Shown: positions 38,233-47,000 of the stretch, in pieces | How positions within the stretch are numbered: position 1 is the stretch's first letter | Layout of the letters: the number at the start of each line of letters is the position of its first letter | Assembly (NCBI GenBank): GCA_965229525.1 | Contig: OZ245886.1 | Span: forward strand, 2,356,001-2,420,000 | From: HXMU1420-13 sp965229525 | GTDB taxonomy: Bacteria > Bacteroidota > Rhodothermia > Balneolales > Balneolaceae | Direction: 5' to 3' | DNA length: 64,000 nucleotides | Notes under the pieces: generated by a model | Seen by the model: the letters and a program-made list of their open reading frames with translations, nothing else | The model's database searches: none | What the model was told of the DNA's origin: nothing | Position numbers and translations under genes: made by a program

Positions 38233-39015
38233 CTATTCGCTTAATGCATTTTCCAATGTTGATGCAGTTTCTTCCATGTAACCCGCCATGTATTCTACAT
38301 AGAGGTTTTCGAGATTTACACCCTCAAGGTCTGCTCTGGTTTTGTGAGCTACCAATTCTCCATTATTTAGAATTCCAACGAAATCAGCGATTTCTTTAGC
38401 TCTAAAAATGTCATGAGTGCTCATAAGAATAGCTTTTCCTTCATCACGAAGTTCACCAATCAAGCGAGTAAATTCTTTCCCCGCTTTCGGATCTAAACCT
38501 GAGGTTGGCTCATCCAGGAGAATGGCCGGTGCATCTTTTAGTATGGCTATAGCAATCCCACACTTCTGGCGCATACCTTTTGAGAAATCCTTCAGTTTTT
38601 TGTCAAAGGCATCTCTTTGAAGCCCTACCCGAACTAATGCTGCTTCGTAATCTTCTCGTGAGTAATTACTTTTTCCACCCAAACGAACGAAAAAGTCGAC
38701 GTTTTGCATCGCTGTGAAATTAGGGTAGAGTTGAACATTCTCAGAAACGAATGCCACAAATTTTTTGGCTTCAAGTGGTTCCTTATTTGCATCAATACCA
38801 TTGATTAATGCCTGACCACTGGTTGGTTGAATGAAGTCTAGAAAAGTATTGATGGTCGTGGTTTTACCTGCACCGTTACCACCCAGCATTGCAAAAATTT
38901 CACCTGCATGAACGTTAAGTTGTAGGTTATCGAGTGCTTTCACACCATCCTCATACACTTTAGTAAGGTTGCGGGCTTCAAGTAAAGCTGCCGGTTGTAT
39001 TGTTGAGTTTTCCAT
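38233..39015 (-). CDS. ABC transporter ATP-binding protein
   Basis: From the ATG at 39015 the protein has 260 residues. It has Walker A GGNGAGKTT, a Q-loop region (FVSENVQLYP, where the usual Gln is replaced by Glu-Asn), signature FSKGMRQKCGIA, Walker B AILLDEPTSG and a switch His (STHDI). A start at 39090 is possible but would overlap the preceding gene by 44 bases and adds non-family residues. It is the ATPase partner of the two following permeases and resembles NosF/NatA-type subunits. Confidence 0.9.
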   Translation of the reverse strand: MENSTIQPAALLEARNLTKVYEDGVKALDNLQLNVHAGEIFAMLGGNGAGKTTTINTFLDFIQPTSGQALINGIDANKEPLEAKKFVAFVSENVQLYPNFTAMQNVDFFVRLGGKSNYSREDYEAALVRVGLQRDAFDKKLKDFSKGMRQKCGIAIAILKDAPAILLDEPTSGLDPKAGKEFTRLIGELRDEGKAILMSTHDIFRAKEIADFVGILNNGELVAHKTRADLEGVNLENLYVEYMAGYMEETASTLENALSE

Positions 39016-39046
39016 GTTTATTAGATTTATAGTTTGGTGTGAAGGG

Positions 39047-40546
39047 TTACTTTTTCGATAGCTTAATTCCAAAGAATACAAGTCCGCCAACCAGCCCGAT
39101 GATCAAAAAGAGGATCACCGAAGTACCAAATACATTTGCTTGTGCAGCAACCTGAACCGTGAAGGTTTTATCCTCAGCGTTAACAGGTTGATTATCGGAA
39201 AGTGAGGTTGATCGTAGCCTTGTTTCGTAGCGTCCAACACTGATGTCATCGGGGGGGGTTAGGTAAAGCTTTACCGTAATTTCCTCTCTAATTCCCAAAG
39301 TTGGGATAATTGCCGGTTCTATTCGTTTTTCCCATTCAAATGGAGCATCTAGTTCAAATTCAATGTTGTCTAATCGTCGAGTACCTTCATTTACAACTTC
39401 CATGGTAAACTCAACGGGACCTTGGCCATCAAGCTCGTTATAAAGTTGTGGAGTTTTGACAACGAGGCGACCAACACCACGTGGAATCATTTCTAATTGG
39501 ACAAACCCGACGTTAAAAGCTTCTATTTCTTCGATAGTCCAATCACCAACTTTATCATTGAATTCAGTCAATTTTGTAATTGGGACTGCCATCACGTAAA
39601 AATTGATCGGCACATCCATCGGTACATCTGAAGTAGGGCGATCTGGTAGAGAGACAGAGAGATTTGCGCGGATGTTATTATTCGATTCGGTGAATTTTAT
39701 CTGGCTAATTCTACCTTGCTGGCCTTGCTCATTAAAGTACCTTGCGACGGAATTTGGAAGGTTTACCACTTCTAGTTTATACGTATCATCAACTCCACTA
39801 AAAAGCTCCAGTCCTAACCCATAATTTGCAGATTCACCAAGCTCAACTTCCTGCGAGAAACGTTCGGATTGAATCAGAACTTTATTTGCAGAGGCATCCT
39901 TTTCAAGAAAGACTTTCGGATTTCTTGATGAGCCATTTCCGTAAATAATATTCACCGTCAATTCATCCAAATCCTGTAGCAGATCAAATTCGATGGTTTC
40001 GGGGAAACCCGATGTTAATTCTTCGATTTTGATTTCATACGGTGAGCTAATAATCGCACCATCGTCGTTACTCAGCGACACATAGATGTTGTGAATTACA
40101 TCTGGTTGAAGTGATCGGAAGAGTTCGTCCTCCATATTAACAACTTGTGCAAATTCTGCATTAGCACTACTTGTATTCTCAAGAGTAACCCTAACTCTCT
40201 TCTTGTTGTCTTCGTCCTGAGTTTTAAGCGCTCTTTTAATACTTACAAACTGTTGTTCAAAAAGTAACACCAACAATGATTGTTGATAGTTTACTTCCGC
40301 GTCCTGAAAAGTATTTAAGGCATCTTCATAGGCTTCCGGCGATATCAAGTCTCGCTCATAGAGTTCCTCTTGCCGAGCAAGGAAATTAGCAGCGCGTTCA
40401 TAACTGCTTTTTGCTCTCTTCAGTCCAAGTAATGGATAACTGTCGTCTCTTGCGTTTGGGAAAGGGCTTTGCGCTGCTGACTCTGCCGGAACTAAGAATA
40501 GCAAACCGAGAAGCCAAATTGATGTGGTTAATAGCCGTCTGTTCAT
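39047..40546 (-). CDS. NEW3-domain membrane-anchored exported protein
   Basis: The 499-residue protein has a signal peptide (MNRRLLTTSIWLLGLLFLVPAESAAQ), a helical segment (about 35-110), beta-rich Ig-like regions, a NEW3-type domain (about 370-465; VEFTMEVVNEGTRRLDNIEFELDAP, then a DISVGRYETRLRS strand) and a C-terminal membrane helix ending GIKLSKK. It therefore projects into the periplasm from the inner membrane. I start it at the ATG at 40546, four bases after the PDZ gene's stop; TTG at 40561 and ATG at 40558 would overlap that gene. NEW3 membrane proteins often sit beside ABC-2 transporters, where they probably act as periplasmic partners. Confidence 0.8.
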   Translation of the reverse strand: MNRRLLTTSIWLLGLLFLVPAESAAQSPFPNARDDSYPLLGLKRAKSSYERAANFLARQEELYERDLISPEAYEDALNTFQDAEVNYQQSLLVLLFEQQFVSIKRALKTQDEDNKKRVRVTLENTSSANAEFAQVVNMEDELFRSLQPDVIHNIYVSLSNDDGAIISSPYEIKIEELTSGFPETIEFDLLQDLDELTVNIIYGNGSSRNPKVFLEKDASANKVLIQSERFSQEVELGESANYGLGLELFSGVDDTYKLEVVNLPNSVARYFNEQGQQGRISQIKFTESNNNIRANLSVSLPDRPTSDVPMDVPINFYVMAVPITKLTEFNDKVGDWTIEEIEAFNVGFVQLEMIPRGVGRLVVKTPQLYNELDGQGPVEFTMEVVNEGTRRLDNIEFELDAPFEWEKRIEPAIIPTLGIREEITVKLYLTPPDDISVGRYETRLRSTSLSDNQPVNAEDKTFTVQVAAQANVFGTSVILFLIIGLVGGLVFFGIKLSKK

Positions 40547-40550
40547 CGAA

Positions 40551-41276
40551 TTAACCATCAATACTCATGTTTACCGCTCCACGGGCCTCTTGCTTTGCGA
40601 ACGTGATTACTTTCTGATCGCCGTCTCTCTCAACTACCAAATCGATTTGAGATCCCACCGCGAGATCAGCAATGAAACTTTGTACCTCAGAAGCTTCATC
40701 AAATCTTTGCCCATTAATCGTTACAATCTGGAATCCTTCCAAATCATCGGTTTTAAGTTCATCCGGCATCAGTGGCTCAATTAGTGCCTGGATTTGGATT
40801 TGTCCATCAATCAATGAAAGCACCAATCCAAGTTCAGCAACTACAACAGGTGGCGCTCCATCGTCGCTATCCACACTCATTACCATTTGCATACCAGGAG
40901 TTTCGGGGAATTCTCCTTTATTAGCGCGAACAATAAAACGTTCGTCACCCCGGCGCACCCCTACACTAATTTCTTCATTATCAGCTAAGGCATCGTAAAG
41001 CTCCCTCAATTTCATAATTGATTCAGCTCTTGTTCCATTCATCATAAGAATTATGTCGCCTCGTTGCAGTTGATCGGTTTCAGCACCTGCTGTTTGTCCA
41101 CCCATTCGCATCTCAACTTGAATCTCATCCTCATTTTGTACAAGCATTGCTGTAAATTCACGAAGTATTAAATTTGTGTTTGCATCGAACGTCATGCTTC
41201 GTTGTACCTGTGCCATTGCCGATTCACCCATTATGAAGATCAATGGGAATGCTAGAATTGTTTTTAAGAATTTCAT
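40551..41276 (-). CDS. Exported protein with two PDZ-like domains
   Basis: The 241-residue protein has a signal peptide (1-22, SAMAQ), a first PDZ-like domain (about 60-115; LQRGDIILMMNGTRA) and a second (about 165-230; LEGFQIVTINGQRF). There is no protease domain, so it is likely a periplasmic peptide-binding or scaffolding protein. It is the first gene of the operon that continues with the NEW3 protein, ATPase and two permeases, and it is divergent from the kinase gene at 41413 across a 136-bp shared region. Confidence 0.82.
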   Translation of the reverse strand: MKFLKTILAFPLIFIMGESAMAQVQRSMTFDANTNLILREFTAMLVQNEDEIQVEMRMGGQTAGAETDQLQRGDIILMMNGTRAESIMKLRELYDALADNEEISVGVRRGDERFIVRANKGEFPETPGMQMVMSVDSDDGAPPVVVAELGLVLSLIDGQIQIQALIEPLMPDELKTDDLEGFQIVTINGQRFDEASEVQSFIADLAVGSQIDLVVERDGDQKVITFAKQEARGAVNMSIDG

Positions 41277-41320
41277 GATTATGAATTTGGTTTAATTGAT
41301 GGTGCCAATATTCGAATCAC

Positions 41321-41381
41321 GTTAATTGGAGTTGTTAAAGGCTCGCAAAATGTTTGTTAAGGATGTTAAATCGATGCTAAA
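41321..41381. promoter_or_regulatory. Direct GTTAA repeats, CpxR-like response-regulator sites
   Basis: GTTAA occurs at 41321, 41334, 41356 and 41365, with GCTAA at 41376. The last two form GTTAAA-N5-GCTAAA, close to the CpxR box (GTAAA-N5-GTAAA), and the 41334/41356 and 41365/41376 pairs are spaced by 22 and 11 bp, one helical turn multiples. The position between the PDZ operon and the kinase/OmpR-regulator operon suggests autoregulation and control of the transporter. This is an inference. Confidence 0.5.
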
Positions 41382-41412
41382 TCTTTTCACTTAGGCTAGA
41401 AAGAGGCTAATT

Positions 41413-43335
41413 TTGAGAATGCAAAACCGCTGGTTCACATATGGATTTTTAACTCTGATGGTTGGAGCGCTTGTCACGCTTGCCGTGCTCCAATACCAAT
41501 GGCTTGGGAGTGTAAGTGACGCGGAAAAACAACGATTGGAGCAGGGTATTGAGGCATCCAGCGAAAACTTCGTAAGTGATTTTAACCAGGTATTTACCGG
41601 GTTAAAAAATAATTTCAGAATTCAGGTTACAAACGAAAACACGGATATTTCACCATTGTTGGCCGAAAGCTATTTACGATGGCAGGATACATTTAATCAT
41701 ACAGATGTATTGTCAGAAGTGATATTTATTCAGAAATCGGAAGACAACGGGGTCGAATATTATCGGTTCGATTCGACTAATGGAGAATTAAACATATTTG
41801 TGCCAGATTCTGCGACAATAGCATGGGTGATACGCAATCAAGAAGATAATGGGGAAATAAAATCTTCTGTCTCTTTAAATTCATTGCCTGAATTTGGTGA
41901 TGAAACCTTCATCGATATACCCATTCAGGTTCTGGATTTTATCACACTTCAAAGAAGCGAAGGCGCAGAAAACCTGGAAGTACAATTAAGTATCAACAGG
42001 CTTAATGACCAGCTTTTACTTCGAATAAACAATGAGTATGTAAAATCAGAGCTTATACCGGAAATAGCAGCCACGTACTTTGGAGATTCATTCAATGATC
42101 AATATCAATTATCAGTGTTGAAAGACGGTTCTGAACCTTATATCTACTACAATTCATTACCGGAAAAAAACCCAGTCGACCCGGATATGAAAGTTCGAAT
42201 GGATCGTTTAAATTTTTCAAGCATCGTGATGTTAGAAGATGGGTTTGGGGGAGAAAATTTCGAATCTCTAGAAAGAGACAGCATTCGATTTAGTTATAGA
42301 GAAACTAGCTCAAGAACTACTTCCCGAAGATCATTTAAGCATATTGCACAGTTCGAAAGTAGAACGAGTGAAGAATTAATGGTTGAACAACACCGCGATA
42401 CTGTATTCGGGTTTAGATCTTCGCCACCTCTTATAGATACCACTATTGCAACGGCATTTGTTGGAAATTTAAACCCGCAGACCTGGGAATTATGGCTTTC
42501 TTTTAAAGAAGGATCATTGGATGAATTTGTACAGAAAACCCGAAATACTAACCTGGGTATCAGTTTTGGAATCCTTTTTATTCTGGGTGTTAGCTCTGTT
42601 TTGATTGTTGTCTTTGCCCAACGCTCACGAGATTTAGCTGAACAACAAATGCTATTTGTAGCCGGGGTATCACACGAATTAAGAACCCCTTTATCAGTAA
42701 TTCGATCTGCTGCCGAAAACCTAAGTGAAGGAGTTATTCAAAGCGAAGAAAGAAAGAAAGAGTATGCAAAGTTAATGCTAAAAGAAGGGCGAAGACTCAG
42801 TGATATGGTTGATCAAATCATGGAATTTTCCGGAATCCAAACCGGCAAACGCATTTATAGTTTTAGCGAGGTAGACATTGAACAATTATTAACCGAGGTT
42901 AAAGACGAGCTACTGCCATTCTTCGAAGAGCATAATTTGAAGCTTGAATATTCTAATATCTCAAAATTAAACACAATTAGCGCAGATCGTGATTCAATGT
43001 TTTTAGCCATCACGAACTTATTGCAAAACGCTATTAAGTTTAGTAACGGGTCGGAGAAAGTTATCCTTCGGGTTGATGAGATTAACTTTAAAGCGGGGTT
43101 AGCACTACGAATTCAGGTTCAGGATTTTGGAGTGGGCATTCCTTTAGAAGAGCAAGAACAGGTATTTAAACCTTTTTATAGAACGCAGCGATCTGTTGAA
43201 TATCAAGTGAAGGGTAATGGTATTGGACTCAGTTTAGTTGAAAGAGTAGCAAAGGCTCATCAGGGAACCATTGAGCTTAAAAGCCAAGAGAATGAAGGCT
43301 CAACATTCACACTTATACTTCCCTATCACACATGA
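41413..43335 (+). CDS. Two-component sensor histidine kinase
   Basis: The 640-residue kinase has a membrane helix at about 10-30, a large periplasmic sensor region (31-375) of unrecognised fold, a second helix (about 378-400), then HisKA (His421 in GVSHELRTPL) and HATPase_c (NLLQNAIKFSN, DFGVGIP, GNGIGLSLVERV). The TTG at 41413 has AGAGG six bases upstream; the ATG at 41419 is the alternative. Its stop overlaps the response regulator start (ATGA), so the two are coupled. It is divergent from the PDZ/NEW3/ABC operon and probably senses an envelope condition. Confidence 0.92.
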   Translation: MRMQNRWFTYGFLTLMVGALVTLAVLQYQWLGSVSDAEKQRLEQGIEASSENFVSDFNQVFTGLKNNFRIQVTNENTDISPLLAESYLRWQDTFNHTDVLSEVIFIQKSEDNGVEYYRFDSTNGELNIFVPDSATIAWVIRNQEDNGEIKSSVSLNSLPEFGDETFIDIPIQVLDFITLQRSEGAENLEVQLSINRLNDQLLLRINNEYVKSELIPEIAATYFGDSFNDQYQLSVLKDGSEPYIYYNSLPEKNPVDPDMKVRMDRLNFSSIVMLEDGFGGENFESLERDSIRFSYRETSSRTTSRRSFKHIAQFESRTSEELMVEQHRDTVFGFRSSPPLIDTTIATAFVGNLNPQTWELWLSFKEGSLDEFVQKTRNTNLGISFGILFILGVSSVLIVVFAQRSRDLAEQQMLFVAGVSHELRTPLSVIRSAAENLSEGVIQSEERKKEYAKLMLKEGRRLSDMVDQIMEFSGIQTGKRIYSFSEVDIEQLLTEVKDELLPFFEEHNLKLEYSNISKLNTISADRDSMFLAITNLLQNAIKFSNGSEKVILRVDEINFKAGLALRIQVQDFGVGIPLEEQEQVFKPFYRTQRSVEYQVKGNGIGLSLVERVAKAHQGTIELKSQENEGSTFTLILPYHT

Positions 43336-44033
43336 GTGACCATTCCAGAGGAAATATTCTTTTAATTGAAGATGAAGCCGGATTGATCATGACGATTCAG
43401 GATCGTTTGATGGAAGAAAAATTTCACGTCGAAACGGCTGCTGATGGGGAAGAAGGGTTCCAATACGCAAAAACCGGGGTTTATGATGTGATCATACTTG
43501 ACCTGATGTTACCGAAAAAAGATGGGCTTGAAGTATGCAAAGATCTTCGAAAGTTAGACATCGAAACCCCAATAATCATGTTAACAGCGAAAGGGCAGGT
43601 TCTCGATAAGGTATTAGGTTTAAAATTAGGAGCCGATGATTACATGCAAAAACCTTTCGAAATGATAGAGTTGTTAGCAAGAATCGAGGTTCAGCTTCGA
43701 AAGAAAAAAAATAAATCAACAACACAGAATCCCGAAGAAATATCTTTTGGTGATGTTGTTCTTGATGCTCGCAAAATGAAGGTTTCTAAGAACGGAGAGG
43801 AGATCACGCTTTCAGCAAAAGAATTTCAATTACTTCAGTTTATGGTACTTAATGATCAAACTATCTTGAGTAGAGATCAATTATTGAATGAGGTTTGGGG
43901 GTATGATGCACTGCCATCAACACGAACAGTAGATGTTCACATTGCCTGGTTACGCCAAAAATTGGAAGTCGATAGCCGATATCCAAAACATATCTTAACA
44001 GTGCATGGTTTTGGATATAAATTTGTCCGCTAG
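43332..44033 (+). CDS. OmpR/PhoB-family response regulator
   Basis: The 233-residue protein has a receiver domain (1-120) with acidic residues Glu13/Asp14, phosphoacceptor Asp57 (IILDLMLP), Thr and Lys at LTAKGQ, and a C-terminal winged helix (about 140-230; LSAKEFQLLQFMV, TRTVDVHIAWLRQKLE, VHGFGYKF). It overlaps the kinase gene by four bases. Candidate binding repeats lie in the upstream divergent region at 41321-41381. Confidence 0.94.
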   Translation: MSDHSRGNILLIEDEAGLIMTIQDRLMEEKFHVETAADGEEGFQYAKTGVYDVIILDLMLPKKDGLEVCKDLRKLDIETPIIMLTAKGQVLDKVLGLKLGADDYMQKPFEMIELLARIEVQLRKKKNKSTTQNPEEISFGDVVLDARKMKVSKNGEEITLSAKEFQLLQFMVLNDQTILSRDQLLNEVWGYDALPSTRTVDVHIAWLRQKLEVDSRYPKHILTVHGFGYKFVR

Positions 44034-44043
44034 ACTAAATTAT

Positions 44044-47000
44044 TTAGGCATAGTGTGATTGTGATCCATGCATGGTTTCTTCAAAAGTGAAATCAAGTTT
44101 AAATCTACCCTTGGTATCCATGGTGTAAGTTGAATCTAGTTGCATTAATAAGGTTTCTATTAACTGCCAACCAATGGTGTTTTTGTCTTTGATTTCGTCG
44201 ATCACAAATCCAGGCCCATCGTCTTCGTAATACACCCTGATTTGATTTCCAACCTGACTAAAATGCAATTTCAGGTTACCGGTGCCATCTGTGAATGCAT
44301 GTTTTATGGAATTGGTAAATAACTCATTAATTAGAAGACCAAGTGGTACAGCTCGATTTATATTTATTCTCTCTAAGTCAAATTTCAAATCGTAGTTTAT
44401 CTCACGCTCCACCGAAGTAGTATTCGCCTGTAGTTTCTTAAGCAATTTCTGATAATACTCTTTTGGGTTGATATGACTAAAATCCATATCCTGATACAAT
44501 TGCTCGTGAACCATTGCGATGGAATGAATTCTATTCCGCGCTTCGATAATCAAACTCATATCATGTTCATTATCATCTTTCAGAGCCTGTAGTTCTAATA
44601 ACCCTGACACTATAGCCAGATTATTTTTAACTCGATGATGGATTTCCTGAAGCAAGATTTCTTTTTCTCTTAAAGCTGTTTCTAACGTTTTACGATATTC
44701 TTGTAGTTCAGTGATATCGTTAGCAATAATCAGCAGATCGGTTAGTTTGCCGTTTTCATCAAATAGAGGGCCTGCAGTTATTTCAAGTATAATTTCTTCG
44801 TTATATCTGTTTTTTCTAGTTATCTGAAACTGTTTAGGCTTATGTGAGATGCGAATATCCTCTATGATCTCATTGAATTCGTCCCTGTTACCATTTGCAA
44901 CTGTTGGCATTGTATTATTTAAAACCTCATCCCGTGTCCAACCATATATTTGTTCTGCAGCCGAATTCCAGAAATCTGTTACGGTACCATTTGGGTCGAT
45001 CTGATAAATAGCAATAGGTGATGATTTAATGAATGCCCGTAACTTGGCACTTGAACGATTTGCTTCAACTTCAGCAAGTTTTCTGTCTGTGATATCTAGA
45101 TTTACAGCGTTCCAAACAATTGTACCATCATCTTGTTTGTTTGGGCTACCAAAACCCTGTAGATAACGAACTTCACCGTCAGGACGAATGATCCTATACT
45201 GGAAATCAAGTTTTGACAGGTTTGCAGCCGACTCCATCATAGAAGAAACAAAAAATGGTAAATCTACCGGGTGTACCTGGTCCCAGAGAATTTTAGGATT
45301 TTCAAGTGCTTTCGATTTGTCGAATCCGTGCAGTTCTTCAAACCCATCACTGAAATACGAAAAACCATCTGTTCCATCAGGGTTTCTGAAATAAACAAAA
45401 ACTACCCCTGGAATTTGATCCCCAAGAATTTCCAATTGACGTTCTTTCTCTCTCGCTTCTTGTAAGGCTAATTCTTGTGCTGTAACATCAATCATTACAG
45501 TATCATACTCAACAATACCATTATCCAATAGTTTAGGAAGGCCGAAGCCATGCATATGTTTAATCGCACCAGTTGGGGAAACAAAACGCATAATTTGAGA
45601 CCATTCACTCATGGATGCTATCGATTTTTCAATAGATTTACGGGTAGGTTCTACATCTTCCGGTACTACCCGAGCCCATGCTTTTTTCATATCAGTAGTA
45701 ACCGTTTCGGCATCAACTCCCCAATATTCTTCAACACGACTGCTTATATACGGTATACTATCGGTCCCATCCGGGTGAACCTGATATTTTAATACTACCC
45801 CTTGAATTCTATCGGTAATACTCTCAAGCTGTTTTTTCTGAAACCGGGCTTCATCACGAGCAATCATTTGATCATTTATATCAAATGTAATGGATGTCCA
45901 CAAGATTGAACCATCATCTAGTTGGGTTGGCATACCATATCCCTGGAACCAATGGTAACTACCATCAATAACTTTTACTCGAAAAATATTCTCCCACTCA
46001 TTCATTGTAGTAGAAGATTCTTCAATGGAAACTGCAAAACTTGGAATATCATCTGGATGTACCAGATTCCACATTACATTTGGGTCTTGATAAGCAGCGT
46101 CTATATCTATTCCATGAATACTCTCCACCCCTTTACTTAGATAAGTAAGTAGTTCTGTTCCGTCCGGTTTTCGAATATAAGTGTATACCACTCCTGGAAA
46201 ATGATCTGAAATGACATTTAAATGTTTTTGTTTCTCCAGAATCTTTAGCTCTTGCTGTTTTTCTTTAGTGAAATCTACCCCCACCGAGTACCACTGTATT
46301 GTACCGTCTGTAAGTTTTATAGGAGTGCCTGAACCTTGAACATATTTTAGTTTACCTGAAGGGGTAATAATTCTATATACATTATTCCATTGAGATAATT
46401 CCTTTGCAGATTTTTGTATAGACAAAGTAAGTTCTTCAAGATCATCGGGGTGAATACATGCCCAGATCGAAGAAGTGTCATTTAAAGCATCTATTTGTTG
46501 TAATTCGAAGATATCTTCAATCCCTTTACTTAGATATAGGAAGGCATCTGTTCCATCTGGTTTTAATTGATAAATATAAACAAGGCCAGGAATCTGGTTG
46601 GTGAGACTATCCAACATCTGCTGGCTTTCCCGAATGGCATTCTCATTTTCAATCTGCGCCGTTATTTCCATTGAGATGGTGTCCCAAACTATGGTTCCAT
46701 CTTCCATTTTTTGGGGAGTACCTATACTATTAAGATGCTTTGTTTTCCCACTTTCCGTTACAATTCTATGTTGAAATTCCCAACGAGTAAGATTTGCCGC
46801 AGATTCAGCTACCGAACTCTTCATAAGTTCAATATCGTCCGGGTGAATGTGATCCCACATAATGGAGTTGTCTTCTAAAGCATCATCTCGGTTTACTTCA
46901 TAAATATCTTCTACACCTTTGCTAAGAAATAACAGCCCATCGGTTCCATCAGGATTTAGATAATACCTGAGTGCAACACCAGGAAGTTGATCAGTGAAGT

